A stretch of DNA of 64,000 nt from Herpomyces periplanetae (taxonomy: Eukaryota > Ascomycota > Laboulbeniomycetes > Herpomycetales > Herpomycetaceae), in the NCBI GenBank assembly GCA_009733715.1, contig WMKJ01000003.1, positions 124,001 through 188,000 of the forward strand, in the 5' to 3' direction. The notes under the pieces were generated by a model. That model worked only from the letters and a program-made list of their open reading frames with translations, was not told the origin of the DNA and did no database searches. Every line of letters begins with the position of its first letter. Positions within the stretch are counted from its first letter, which is position 1. A program made the position numbers and the translations under genes. Below are positions 21,558-34,700 of the stretch, piece after piece.

Positions 21558-21679
21558 GCTGGCTGGCTGGCTGGCTGGCTGTAAAATCAGACAAGCACAA
21601 AATAAACAAAGTAAGAATTGTCAAAGGAATCAGTAGTAGCATAGAAGACAAATCGTTGGCTGACTGGCTGGCTGGCTGA
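21558..21679. repeat. Two GGCT tetranucleotide repeats ~75 bp apart
   Basis: The first block, about six units, lies at 21558-21581. The second, with one variant unit (GACT), lies at 21657-21679. No gene is associated. Confidence 0.8.
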
Positions 21680-22329
21680 CCGGAGGGTCGCGTGTTTTCA
21701 AAGTTTTTGAGGGAGAAGGGTAACCGATTTGGGAAAATGAGATATGGCAGTGAGAATGGGTGTGCGCGAGTAAATGAGTTCAAAGGTAGAATAAGCATAA
21801 GACGTGTAGATTTATGATTGAAAATGGAAATCTCATGGCCAGGAGAAGCATCACTTAAAACAAAGTGATCGTGGATCAGGGGAAGGATAGCTTGCGCAAA
21901 TCATTAACTCACGAGACAGAATCCGTGCCATACCGTACCGTACCATGCCATTCCTGAGAGTTCCATGATCGTGGTAAAAGGCCAAAAGGCGGACGGCAGC
22001 GGAGGAACCACGAGGGATGAGTGGTGAACCCCGCCCCGCCCCCCGTCCGGGAAAAATGTGTGGAAATTATATGTCGAAAGTGTTACAGAAGTAGTAGAAG
22101 AGAGTAAATTGGAAGGAAAAGTAAGGGAATTACGACGAATGAGAAAAGGGAGACAGAGACGGGAATGGGGGAAAAAACGTTTAGCACAAGTGGCAAAAGT
22201 TACAACGCTCTCCGCCCGTCATACTTGACAGAGGACCGACGGCGGCGGCGGTGGCGATGGTGGCGACTAGCGCAACCGTTGTGTTGGTATTGGATCGTCC
22301 AGCGCAATAGAGAGGGTGAGGGACAACGA

Positions 22330-23213
22330 TTACAAGAGAGATTGCGTATCGAGTTTAAAGAGTAACTCGCATCGATAACTCTTCGGTTCCCAACCCAAGG
22401 ATAGATCGACCATAGAAGTAAAGCCGAACGCTGCAGTATCAGCGGATACTACACCATTATTACAATTTGGATTTCTATTATTGGCAAAGGAGTAACAGGT
22501 TTAGTTAACGTAAACGAAGAGGATGAATGAGAAAAGACTGTTATGATGATGATGATGATGATGATGATGATCCAACCCCCCCTTCTAACATACCTGAATA
22601 ATCCGCAAGAAAAGTTATCAGTAGGCCCAAAACTTATAGCAGGAGACACAAGATTCTGTGCATCCTGGGGAAAGTTACAGCACGAATTGATACCGCATTG
22701 CATACGGACGCACGGAGGTGTAGCGCCAATACCTTGACATAAATCTACCAAAGTAGCATCATCATCAGCGAGTACCGAGGTTAACCGCTGTTTTGTGAAC
22801 GCAGATGAAGGTGAGCTAGCGACGCTTAATTTATCGGAATGTCCAGTGCCAAGAACACGAATTGATGGAATGTCTTTGCCATTATTGCCCGTTGAATTTA
22901 CGGAATTAGGAGAATAGGATAAGACTCTGGCCGTTGGTGCAGGACCAGCTGGTAACGATATAGTATAAACTTTGGCAGAAGTATTTATTGTAGGAGAAGA
23001 ACTTGGGGAAGAGCTTGAAGATGATGACGTCGAGATGGATTGCGGTAATAATTTAATGGTGGCAGCCGTAGATTCTGGCAAATTAGGTTGAATGGAATGA
23101 GGAACAGAAGACGAAACGAATGGATTAGGAGAAGAAATAGGTGTAGCTTGAATCGATCGTGTAAAAAAAATCACCGCAGCAAGATACAATACGAGCGACG
23201 AGAGCGCAAACAT
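22330..23213 (-). CDS. Small secreted Cys-rich protein, unrecognised family
   Basis: There are two exons, 22594-23213 and 22330-22474, with a 119-nt intron (donor GTATGT, acceptor ATAG), giving 254 residues. A clear signal peptide (MFALSSLVLYLAAVIFFTRS, cleavage likely after IQA) is followed by a ~120-residue Ser/Thr/Pro-rich region. A Cys-rich C-terminal domain of about 90 residues then contains CQGIGATPPCVRMQCGINSC and, from exon 2, NPNCNNGVVSADTAAFGF and SYRCELLF. The join restores a reading frame with two further cysteines and a natural stop; reading through instead gives an Ile run. Nine cysteines suggest several disulfides and an extracellular or wall location. I do not recognise the family; an effector-like or wall protein is possible. 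The intron carries an (ATG)n microsatellite. Confidence 0.72.
22543..22571. repeat. (ATG)n microsatellite inside an intron
   Basis: Nearly ten ATG units lie within the intron of the secreted Cys-rich gene, 22 bp from its donor. The intron reads as CAT/ATC on the sense strand. Confidence 0.85.
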
Positions 23214-26200
23214 GTTGAAGACCCCAGAAAAAGATGCCTAATTAGGAAAAAACGACGAGACGAGACGGAACATGCAAAACCAGAAATAGCAAGACAGAAA
23301 AGAGAAGTCGCAAATGGCAGAGGAATCAAGTAGAGACGAACTGTAGAGTGCTGAAGAGGAAGGAGCGAAGGGTTATATAGTGTGAAGAATTACGAGACAT
23401 AGTACGAAACGGATAATAGAGGCAGGTAAAGTGGGATAAATCAACCAAAGAGGCAGGAGCGATACAGCACGAATAAAGAAAGTTGGGGAGACCCCGTTAA
23501 AACGATTATCTAATACCAGGAAAAAGATGAGACGAAGAGTGACAGAGGTGGCAAAAGGTGAAATTTTGTCGATGAAGTTACCTAGCAGGTAGGTAGACAA
23601 GTCAGTCAACCAGCGGGCAAGCAAGCATCAAAGCATCCTAACACAATCAAATCAGACAAAACCAAACCCAACACTCCAACTATGTCGAGGCCTCCAAATC
23701 TTTCGTTCTACATCCTAGCTCACCACATCCATTATCCTTCGAGTGCTGAGGGGGAACTACCCTTGTGCAACATTACGGCCTAATTATTTTCCGAGTGATT
23801 TCCATTCTTAGCCACCCGTTTAGTTCAAATAATTACCCTTTTTGGTAATTTTCCCAGCCGGACTACTAGTCTACGTATCGAGTATTCAATTTCCCCCGAG
23901 TCTTTTTGTTATTTTATAATCTTATTCCAAGACTTGATCCAGCCTACCGGGCCATTCCCCTCCTCGGATCTGATAAAGTTTTATGCCCACTACCAAACTC
24001 TCACCGTTTTCACCCGCGCGTACGTCCATACTTCACTACCGTCGAGCTAACCATCCTCCCACCTACACGAAATGCTAAAGAGAAAAAACAAACAAGGGCT
24101 ATTTGCTCAGTGGAATTTCATATTTACCCGTAAACTCAGTGTTGTGTCGCATACTATCATCAATGTTAACTTGTCCCCTCACCCCTTGGTTCATTTAAAT
24201 CCCTAAAATCTTTCTTCTCACGCTACGCTTTTCCCCTCGTTTAGTCCGTTATTAAACAATCATATTTCATATCAGCGCCTATTTAATCATTCTTCATCTT
24301 TTCCTCTCCACCCACGCCCGATAATCATCCTTCGTGCAAGCATGCCCACGCACCCGCACACACTCACACACAGGTACACTCTCCCGCAATCCGACGAACG
24401 TTAAACAACCTGTAATCTACGCCCGACTGTTTGGTAATATTAAACGCTAACAATGCCGCATAAATTTACCCGTTTTGCGTGGCCTAAAATGGGTGCCTCT
24501 GCCTACCGCAATCTTTCCCGTACGTACTCCCCTTCTGTCTCCCTTTTTATCTCCTTTCGCCCGCTCATCCACCCATCCTTACTCCACTGTCGCAACCTTC
24601 ACCACTCATCGCCCCATCTACTGCTCTACTCTTCTCGCGTTAACTCTCCTAAATCTACCCACCTCTGCTTCATTCACCCCTTGATCATACCTGACTAATT
24701 CATCTATCGCTATCGCCGTCACCACCGCTGATGCGTGTCAATACCTATCAATTTCATTATCAATTTTTAATGAAAACTTATCCTTTTTATCAATTTATTC
24801 CCTACTTCCCGTCACACTGAATCACCGTCACTCGTACATTATATATACATATGCAAGCAGTGACACTTTGCGACATCATTAGCTTCAATGCATCCTTCGC
24901 CCGCTTTCCCCCAATCACCTCTGATTAAATCACCTCCACAGTACTTGCCCTAACTCTATACTTCTTTGATAATATACCATATCACTAAGAAATTTTCGTC
25001 CACACACTTCTCAAACTCTTGATAAACGGACGGGATGTGAACCCGATAAAATGCGCTTCCCTCTGCGCCGTCGTATACATGCCCTCCGTCCACCCAACCC
25101 TTCATACGAACTTTCGTCCCTTCTCTGATCGAAGAAATTCCGCTATCATTCTTCCAAAATTATACTACTCCCTGCCCATATCTCATCCTCCTCAACCCAG
25201 TACCCGCAACTTTGCCGAACGTCCAACTTAGTTGCCCGTACGCTGCTCCAAATCCGTTAATTAATTATACGAAGCATACTTTACCCGATTCATGACTGTT
25301 AACTTCCACCACTAACAAATCTCTCACCATGTTATCATGAATATATACATACTATAATTATACAATGGTAAACGCTCTGAATAACCATGCTAAATGAGAT
25401 TTAAATAATTCATCATCTGTACATTAATCTAATGCTTAAATACCGTAGTATAATCCAATCAACTATCTAGGAAGTGAGCCGCCAAATTTATGTACCTTGA
25501 TCCAAAATTTTCATCACCACCATGCCATGCCATACCCAACTCTACACAGCAATCTTATAGAGCACTGGGTACCATGCCAATAATCTTAACTATGACAAGC
25601 GCACAGGAGCATCGTATGCACGAGAATGCAGGGTGCGGACCTATGGAGTTGATCATCTTCATAAGCAATTATAGCGTAGGGCATAAATAACGGGAAATCC
25701 AATTGTCACTAAGCATGTGCAAAATATTAGCCTCGACTGGCTTGGCCTGGTCTAGCTTAGACTAGCTGAGCTCATATACGCTTAATGCGTTCATGCTAGT
25801 CAATATGCAGTGCAGCCTGAATAATCCTGTAAAATAAGTCTAAAGCTCAAAACAACCCGCCAGTGATTATATTGACTATTTTCTCACTTTCTCAACCATA
25901 TCCAACCTCGATCTCATTGTGCTCCATCTTTACTACCATCATCAACCAAACTCGTATACGATGAACCGTGTCAATCCAAATGGGAGCCTGACGTGTCCCA
26001 AGTCATCATACATCACATCCGCTCCCGAACCCGCCCGTAATAATGAGTGGCCGGACCGAAATCGTATTTGGTAGCCATCGAATAATTGTAATTGACCACC
26101 TCAACCAAAGCATCCTTCAACGCGGTTAGCCGGGTTCGAAATTTTATCTCACAAATTCCCTTGAACAAGTATTATCCGCTGTGATATTAACCAAATACGC

Positions 26201-27755
26201 ATGCTAAATCCCTTGCCTGCTCTTTCCTTGCTCCGGAAAATTTGCACAACATTTATTCATGCATTGATTAATTTCGCGCCCATCGAATGCCTTTGCCGTA
26301 CGTCGCATACAGATCCCCACTTAAGCTTTCGCGCTGTCGCTATTCTTCACCACGTTCGCAATCGCACACGCACGTTCAGCTCAATAATTCCACTGTTATA
26401 CTCTATATCCGCACCGAGCTAGTATAACAGCCCGTATAATTTAATACTTTCAAATTTTCGCCGCTTCGTATAAATGACTACATGCTGCATGTGCACAAAC
26501 GTACAAATATGCAACTACTTAAAATTCCAAATGACAGCACGTTTAACAAGTGTAAGGATATACCGAAAACCCCGTCAAAACTGTATACGCTTGCTTGTAA
26601 TTATACGTATGCACGCACCCATCCATATACATTCTAGTGCATGTGATATCCCAACCACGTCAACACCGTGATTAACATTCCCAATTAACACTTTCGTGAT
26701 GGTATTCAACGTGTTTAAAATATTATAACGGTTGTACACACAGCTATAACATGCCCACTGAAGAATTTTCACTGACCACTTTTCGTTAATCGAAACATGA
26801 CAAAATTAATGTCCACTCCTGATTAATCAGCTAGTATAATAGCGTCCAATTATAATATCAACCTCATCATGTGTATATCTTGCCAGACTATGACATCCAG
26901 TTGTGCATCACGCTGAAGAAACAACGGCGTACTGGTGGCCAGTTTCTGCTGAATATATGTAGCCTCATGTACTTATGCGTTTCGCCAAACACCCTGAACC
27001 TCGCCGGTAGTTTAGTGTACAAATATGCAATACCAATAAAGCGCACAATTCTATTTTCCAATCGTCCCCAAATATACCCACTGCCATTAGGGAGAGCTTA
27101 AAACTAATCAGTACGGCCCGCCTGATCTGCCCTAGATGCACGCAGCAGACGAAATGAGATCCGTGAACTACCTCCGCATTTTCATACGTATAATACACCA
27201 AGTATTAAAAACCACTACCCTCATGTCATAACCGATGCCTCCATGTATGTATACATGCACAAATTAGACAGGCTTTAACATAGACGCCCTCCGAATTCTG
27301 ACATCTTGTGCTGACAACGCCTCTAAGGATCGTAAATATTTACCCGAGTGTAGAGTGCATGTTTATTGAGGAAAAATCGTTGTAGCACATTGCCCGATAA
27401 TTCCATGCTCTAAATTACCATTGGATGATAATAAGCAGAAATATTTTGTTAGCTGCAAAGACATGACCGGATAAATAAAACAATGTCAAGCGTGTTAACG
27501 CAAGCGCAAGGAAATGAAGATACATAAACAGTAATGTGAGTAAACGAAAAACACCAGACGAAGAATGGTGAAATGAGATATGATATGATGGCATGTCATG
27601 AAAAAGGGGAAAAGTTGGAGAGTAAAACCAATTTGGCACGTGGCGGAGGGGAAGAACTGTACAATGTAGCACAAAAGAGGGAAGAGCGGTATTTGGTAGG
27701 ATGAGGATTACATTGTCGCGAATAAAGGAGCCCGTGTGAAAGTGGGTAAAAACGG
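23214..27755. other. 4.5-kb gene-free region
   Basis: The first ~400 bases upstream of the secreted-protein gene are purine-rich on the plus strand. From about 23.64 to 25.2 kb the plus strand is pyrimidine-rich, and from 25.3 to 27.3 kb it is AT-rich without clear bias. No open frame looks coding. There are scattered pentamer runs of the CCATG type (25530-25540). I found no RNA gene; one TTCGAA near 26135 is not part of a tRNA fold that I can draw. Confidence 0.35.
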
Positions 27756-29014
27756 TTAGTTGACCAAAGGACAAAGGGTAGGAAATGGTGATGCAAAAGA
27801 AGATGTATACGAAGGAGATGGAGAGGAGCGAGATAATGAAAGGGATAAAGCCCGTATAGCGTATACTGTGGTAACACCACGGGATCCGACCATGATTTTA
27901 GATTTGCCTAAACGACAAACCCAGCCGGTGCGCCAACCGGCGTCGGGTTCAATAAATGATAGCAGAAGAGGAACCAAGCCCAGACGATGGACATGAGCAT
28001 CAAGGTTAAATTGAAAAGCCATCAAAATATTCATAGCTAAAGCGAGAGGATCACAATCGGTGTGGGGTAAAATTTCCAAGACGGCCTTGCAGAGTTCGGA
28101 AGAGAAGCGTTGTCGCAATTTCAAGCAGGTAGACTCAGCATAAAGACGGGTACAGAAGTAGAGAAAACTTGAAGGAGAATGATAATGACGGGTGCCATCA
28201 AGGTAACTCCGTGAGACGAGAGTTTCGTAAACGTAGTCTTCCGTGGGTTGAAGAAGGTGTAGCTGATAGCGATAGCGATGGAATAGGCGGAGGACGTTGC
28301 AACAAACCACAGGATCGAACCTTTCACGGGAATCGTCAAAGTATACTCTCATAATTTTACAGTGAGGTGATATATTTGACAAGAGATATTTAAGGGTAGG
28401 TATCAATTGGTTCAAGGGAGGACAGAACACAAGGTTAGCCACGGATGTAGTATCAACATCATCGGGGAAGGGTGCCACAACTTTTAGAAGGCTCGGGTCA
28501 TCGATAAAGTAGTTCCATGATTGATGGGGAAATCGAGGAAACGACAAGTAAACCAATTTGGGATTTGGAATGTGATCTAAAATGAGTAATTGAGAGAAAT
28601 TATCTCTGAATTGCAAAGTAGAGTTTGCTAAACATGAATATAGGTGACGGGCATTTTTGTTCAAGTAGAGCGTAGCTAAACGTCCAGAATTAGCGTGACG
28701 AAGAGGAATACAGACATGGAAGTATAAAACTTCAAAGGATAAAACTTTGCCATTTAATAAAGATGCAAAATATTGAATAACTTACCTTGAGCAATTGAAC
28801 TCAAAATAAATGATAAAGAATACGATGAAGAAAAGGAAGAAGGGGAAGGGGAAGACGAAGAATTAATCGTAACGTGAAAAGGCGCTGTGGGAAGTGATGA
28901 ACAAATAGGCGAAGAAGAGGACTGTGGTGCAGCACGATAAGTTGCTGAGTCATTAGGTGTGAGGGAAGTAGGAGAATGTGCGGGGTAATCGTGTGGCGCA
29001 AAGAGTGACATCAT
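27756..29014 (-). CDS. Conserved-looking hypothetical protein
   Basis: I propose two exons, 28786-29014 and 27756-28729, joined by a 56-nt intron (donor GTAAGT, acceptor GAAG), giving 400 residues. An acceptor 15 nt nearer the donor would also keep the frame. The ATG start gives MMSLFAPHDYPAHSPTSL. The first ~75 residues are Ser/Pro-rich. From about 77 on, the protein is mixed helical and Leu-rich (CIPLRHANSGRLATLYLNKN, RHLYSCLANSTLQFRDNFSQ, HCKIMRVYFDDSRERFDPVV, LCKAVLEILPHTDCDPLALA). It has no signal peptide and no membrane segments. The helical Leu spacing could suit an LRR or armadillo-like repeat, but I do not recognise a family. The last ~40 residues are low-complexity and may hide a missed intron. 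Confidence 0.6.
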
Positions 29015-31732
29015 GAACGCGGTGGCGGCGCAGGTGTATAGACGTGGCGGTGCAGACACGGGCACGGCTTGGGGCGTAGGCGCTGGTTTGGGCGCTCACT
29101 TAGGCGGTGAATCACCAGTTAATATCAATTCGTTCGTTATGCTGTTTGTGCTTCCAATGGTATAATTGTATATTTTCCTCGTCGTTAATATCAGCGTCCT
29201 CAATGTGGTTATCCTCGTCACTATCTCAGCCAAGATCCCTTTTCTTCCATAGCTCGTCGGGATATTCCTGCACTTTTATATCTTGCCCGGTACGCCTCCA
29301 ACAACTTTCCACTCTCATCCTTTTCACGTATATTTCTCAACTTCATCTCATGCTCCCGGAACATTCCTCCCCTTGTTACGAATAGCAACTATCACAAAGA
29401 ACTTCCATCGTACCTCGATTCCTTGAGAATCGTTGTTCCTTTCACCAAAATCACTACCGCTAAACCTTAAGGTTTGTGCTCAATTTGCTTGTTTCGTCCA
29501 GTTAGTCTCAACCGTCCTGTTCTATGTCCTGCATTGTGCATGAGACGGTCAGGTCATGTCACGGCTTTCCTCCTTTATTCGTGTACGTATCCGTCTGTTA
29601 TTACTTAACACCTTTCATTATGTTCGTACTATCTTCATTTTTACATCCTTTTGCAAGTTAACCTAACCTTACCAAATTTCCCCTCCTATCCCACTTCCAA
29701 ATTTCATGTTCATCATTTCGTAGATATACTACTTATTTTATCCAACATTTACTGCTTCCCTCAAATTATTTTGCACCATCCAATTATTCCCCACCCCCAT
29801 AACATGCATCATATATAATTAATCAACCAGCTGTTCATACTTCACTTTTTCATCCTTTCCCTTACCCCAACACTCTGCTCACCCCAAAGTATTGGGTTGT
29901 TAAGATAAACTTAATAACATTCCTGCCCACCTGTCTAATCTCAGTCCTTTGACGAATTAGCCACTGATTAAACATGAGAATAAAGTAACATTTCCCTCTC
30001 TTCTACCAAATTATCATGTCAATTCAGGAACCAGCCGATCGAATTCTCACAAAGCAAAGGTACTCGCTCAAAGCAACATTCAGCACAACAACGGAATCTT
30101 TCATTATCACCCTTACAGCATTGCAGTTTTTTTTGGTAAAACTTGTACCATTTATCACCCTCTACCTCTCTGTGTATACCGGTTAGATAATCGTAGAATT
30201 CAAGACTATTTATCATAAGCTGAACAGGTTATTCTTGAACCTTAATGCCACCTCGATTATATGTATTCGCAAAACACATCCCCCAAATTTCTTTACAACT
30301 CTATCTTCTGGACAATCTGGCCCGAACATTAACATGAGGCAAGGTAAGGCGAGACCTGGACAGGATGATTGTGAGTATTTCAACTACACGAGCAATACTC
30401 TACCAAGTTAATTATCAAGTGTATAATCTTCATCACACAATTCCTCTCTGCATGCCATACATAGCTCTCAACCCTTTCTCAAACGAGTTAACGAGAATAA
30501 TGCCACTGGGAGAATCAAGTTTCACCAAATCATCCCCAAGTTTGTATACATACACCCTTCCCTTCTTCCGTGCGACATATGCATGCGCGCGTTTACCAGT
30601 AATGAACCAATCGTGTTTACAAAATGGGAACGTGTACACCGATAATATTCCACCCTTCATTACATTGACAGCATCCCTATATTCCGCTAATTTATCATCC
30701 AAGTGAAGGATTCTTATCGTGTACGTACAACCATCTATCCGTCCACCTTAGGGCAATGTTAATGTAAGTTAACCTATCTCGAAATACTGTTAAACTGACC
30801 TGACCCTCCTTAGCCTATCTACCGTAATGACTTTTCCTTTGATCATTCACTTTGAACATTATTTAATGATTAATACGGAAAAAAATCATCATCCTACCCA
30901 TTGCGTGCACTCACAAGTTGATCTATACCACAGGATTACCATGGTCGTAACGATTATAGCAATGTGAAACATTTGTGAGCATATTGACATTGATAATAAT
31001 AATTCAACACAAAACATGTGTCAAACATTCTCGAGTCAATCATCAACGTCTTAGAAACTTGACAATTTCATATCCCAACCCAAGTTTTTCCAAACCTAAA
31101 CGTCGAGTCCCGAAACCTCAATTCATGTTCCAAGCGTATACCCGAATTTCCCAAACTCAACTTATCAGATCGCCCTTCATCCATACTTTGTCTGAAACTT
31201 TTTTCGTAAACTTAACCTTGATAACAACTTCTACTTTCACTTTCATGTCCGCTTCCTTGCCTAAACTTTTCCGGACTTTCACCCCGGAAAGTTTTATTCT
31301 GCCATACATAAAATGTATGCATATTATCACGCTTCTGAATCCTAACATATCACACAAGACACAAAGCAGGTAATTTCATTATTTTACACTGTCGACAAAT
31401 CTTAATGCTGTGGAATAGTGTCGAATATTTTTTTAAACTAACTAACCTTCCGTACACATTGTCGCCCTAGTTCGTTCACCAATTGATTTCCTTTCATGCT
31501 TGTCTCTTCCATCGTATCCTCGCCAATTTCCCCCGTAATACGCTCTAGTTCCCATAACATAATGTTAAAATAATATGGCTAAAAATTCCATGAACCATTA
31601 AACAATTCCTCTTACTATTCATTAGCACAGAATTTCATCTCGTTTCAGTTAACATTCTAGCATCTTACTCCACACTCACCTACTCCGAAACTCACCTTCC
31701 CTACCCCTTACTTTTTTCTATTTTTCCCATCC
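29015..31732. other. 2.7-kb sparse region; possible exon at 30433-30749
   Basis: The region opens with a GC-rich patch (29020-29110), then is pyrimidine-rich on the plus strand to about 31.7 kb. Pentamer and CT-rich runs occur. The only coding-like segment is a minus-strand frame discussed separately. The purine-rich minus strand has few stops, which makes chance open frames more likely here. Confidence 0.35.
30433..30749 (-). CDS. Possible exon of an unrecognised gene
   Basis: An open frame of ~105 codons begins after a possible acceptor (CCCTAAG at about 30750) and ends at a stop at 30433. It reads like a globular protein (LDDKLAEYRDAVNVMKGGIL, FCKHDWFITGKRAHAYVARK, KLGDDLVKLDSPSGIILVNS). 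No in-frame ATG lies at its front, so it would need an upstream exon that I could not identify. A second minus-strand frame (30019-30216, with paired cysteines CCKGDNERFRCCAECC) lies downstream and could belong to the same gene. The strand is purine-rich, which lowers the stop frequency, so chance is a real alternative. I recognise no family. Confidence 0.22.
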
Positions 31733-34700
31733 TTACCATACACCTCCTGGTGCCCCACTAGCAATAGTCCTGATCAAACTCGTAACATATTCCCGCAACG
31801 CTAAATTATATGTCATAACATAGTATAAATCATCATGATACTTGGCAAATAGTGTCGCAGCTGTCAATTCCGTAGCAGCCTTATCCTCAGTAACCTTTTT
31901 CTGTTCCCCTATGCTCCCCTCATCAATCTCTTCTTTTTCATCGTGTATAGCATCATCATTACTTTTTCCCATAGCTGACCTTTTTACATCACAACCACTC
32001 AGTTTCAAATTAGCAGATTTAAATGATAATTTTTCATCTGTGGGCGACGATTGTAATGATGAAACCGGTGATACTGAACCGTCTCTTTCTTCTGACCTGG
32101 AAAACATGTTAAACGTCTCTTTATCCTCCTTTCGTGTTGAAATAGTCCCAATTTGTCGTGCTATATTCCTTAATATCAACACTGCCACCAATGGAAGTCC
32201 AACCGCATCATCCTTTTCATCTGTTGCAGTGTTCAAGTAAACTCTAGATGCATCATGTACAATTAACTTTGCATTATTTACTGTGTTAACTTTACGTTTA
32301 TTAGCTTCGCTTCTCCCCGTTTCCGAGTCCGTATCCGGTAAATGTGTCAGTATATGTCTGGCCAACGCCTCAACATTTTGTGTAGGTCTGCCCTGTGTTC
32401 GTGTAAAGTATCCACAGCCTTTCCATTGACAATCATAAAACACCGTCGATTTGCTCTCTCCTTCAATCGGTTGACTTATTGAGTCCCCTAGTCCAAGGTG
32501 ATCTTTTAAAATATGCTCCCATACCTCCCGCGCCCCAATCTTCATATATTCACAATTATACGATTTGCCAGTAGGATTAACCGGTTGCCATAAACATTCG
32601 ACGTTTTCCCGTCCCTGTAGATCAACGGCTCGCTTTCGCGGCCGGATCCCTTTAATGGTATACTTGGGTGGATTTCCCTGTGAAAACTGAGCTGATGCTC
32701 CGGGAAAAGTTTGCGAAACATTGGATATAAAATCCTTCGCATTCATTAACGCTCGTCCGGATTTTCCTTGAATTTGTCCCGCAAATGTAGAATTATACGC
32801 ATTCCATAAATTGATCTGTGTTACTTCAAATGTCGCATCTTCCTCGTAGCAAACTCTTAACCATTGAATACTCTGATCTCGAGCATTCTCAATATTATAT
32901 AACTGCTCAGCTACCTCCGCCGGTATCCGCGGTGGATTCTCCGTACCTTCATTACAAACCGTTACCTTTCTCGTTGCGTCGATAAACGTTGCACCGTACA
33001 TTAGCAATCGTACACACTGTCCAATCAATGTGTCAACCTGTTCCAATTTTATCAAAAATGCTACATTTTCCCATGATGCTGTGTATATATATAGTAGATC
33101 AAGGCAAGCCGCTCGTAATTCTTCATCGTCAACCAGCAGCCAGTCACAAATTCGGCAAATTAATTCGGCTGAAACTCGTTTAAGTTTAACCGTGGCATCA
33201 ACACCTATTCCTGCTCGCCCTAAACTCCGCAACGATACAATTATTTCTCCTCTATCTTCATTTCCATTCTCTATCAATCGTATTAAAGTCGTGTAGAGTG
33301 CTTCCTGTTCTTTGAACGTGTAAAATTTGCTCAATTGTTCCACCATATCAAGGGCATAGTGTCTCACTTCCGTCGTCGATTCTACTTGCTCAATATTCAA
33401 CACAATCACTAACATATCCGCGAGTAGTGGCATGCACGCCGCATAAGTTACATTTTCTTCTAACATCATCATATTTCTTAAAACCAACGCAGCTTCGTTT
33501 ACTGCCAGCATTCGACGTGTAAACTCAATCGTTTCTAGCGTATCTCTTCTCCTTTCCTTTTTACGAATTTGATCAATTCTATCCAATAAATCGGTCGTTC
33601 CGCTAAGCCCATTTAACGTGTTAACACGGTTAAGCTCCACTTGCTCTTTCGAGTACTTAACTCTCCAACGTATCTCGTAAAACAATTCACTGATACTTAA
33701 TACTACTTGAATGAGTGATTCTGCAAGACCGGGAAATGCGTCAAACCGATATTTATCGCCTCTTTCATGCGAAATCTTAACTAAATGATGAAGCGCGTAG
33801 TGCATTTCCTCTTCAATACCAGATTGCAAGGCTAGCTGTGCCCTAATGTAGATATTCGGCCCTTGAAATCCGGCTATATTAGAGGGCGACATTAGCTTAT
33901 GTTTCAACCATTTTGCGCAAACACTTGTATACACATATTCTACTTACTGCCAGGCATCATCATCCCGTTGAACGTAGGAATTGTCGTGTTACTACCCCGC
34001 ACTGGTAGCATTTTATCTCTTCCTTCTAGTAATTCCACGGTCATTTTATTACCAGGCGTGATAACAGGTACAACAGAACATGCCACGGGTACCTTTGGTT
34101 CAAAGTTCGGCATGCTAGGTCCTTTGGAAGGCTGGTCTACTCGAGTACAAAGTGATGTAGGAGTATCAGAAATATTTTCGCTAGACATTGGTAAAGATGA
34201 TGGTGTGATGCCTCCGTTTGAAGATCGTGAATGTCGAGGTATTGACGTATCTGGTCGAAAAACTATACGTTGCGGCGGAGCTTGTCTCAAAGAACGTGTA
34301 GATCGTCGAGAAGCGGAGAGTGTATCATCCGTCTGGGTATCAGCATGGGGTTTTCTAACCTCGCTTTCCAAATCATGCAAAGCTTTCGGTGAAAAGTTTT
34401 CCAATGTACGATTGAGTAGATCACCCCCACGCGCTGATACATTTTCTAGAATCTCACGGGGTGGAGGTTCACGATGGTGAAAGCGGGAGATTTCATACGC
34501 AGCCAAATTTTTGTAGTAAGCAGTTTTCATATGAAACGCATGCGTAGCAACATGAGCTGACGGAGGTAGAAATTCAGCTGCCAGTCGCCTCCAAGCAAGT
34601 GGGTTGATCTTTGTGTCAGAAATTACGTCGTATCCACCGGCTTGAGTTACTTTTTGATACAACTTATATAAATCAATCCGGCGATTAGCAATTTTCGGTT

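Larger units (their letters stand above)
17463..22329. other. 4.9-kb gene-free region rich in simple repeats
   Basis: I find no convincing gene. The left part holds the minisatellite and a GC-rich island (17700-18100). From about 18.1 to 20.5 kb the plus strand is pyrimidine-rich. Around 21.2-22.3 kb it turns purine-rich. Simple repeats include a (CG) run at 21041-21068, GGCT repeats at 21558-21581 and 21657-21679, a short pentamer run near 19050-19085 and GCTGAC near 20633-20653. Open frames are short and not conserved-looking. Confidence 0.4.

Noticed and set aside
26120-26160. TTCGAA next to GGG, as in a tRNA T-arm
   Set aside because: No matching stem on the 3' side and no A-box or acceptor stem at the right spacing.
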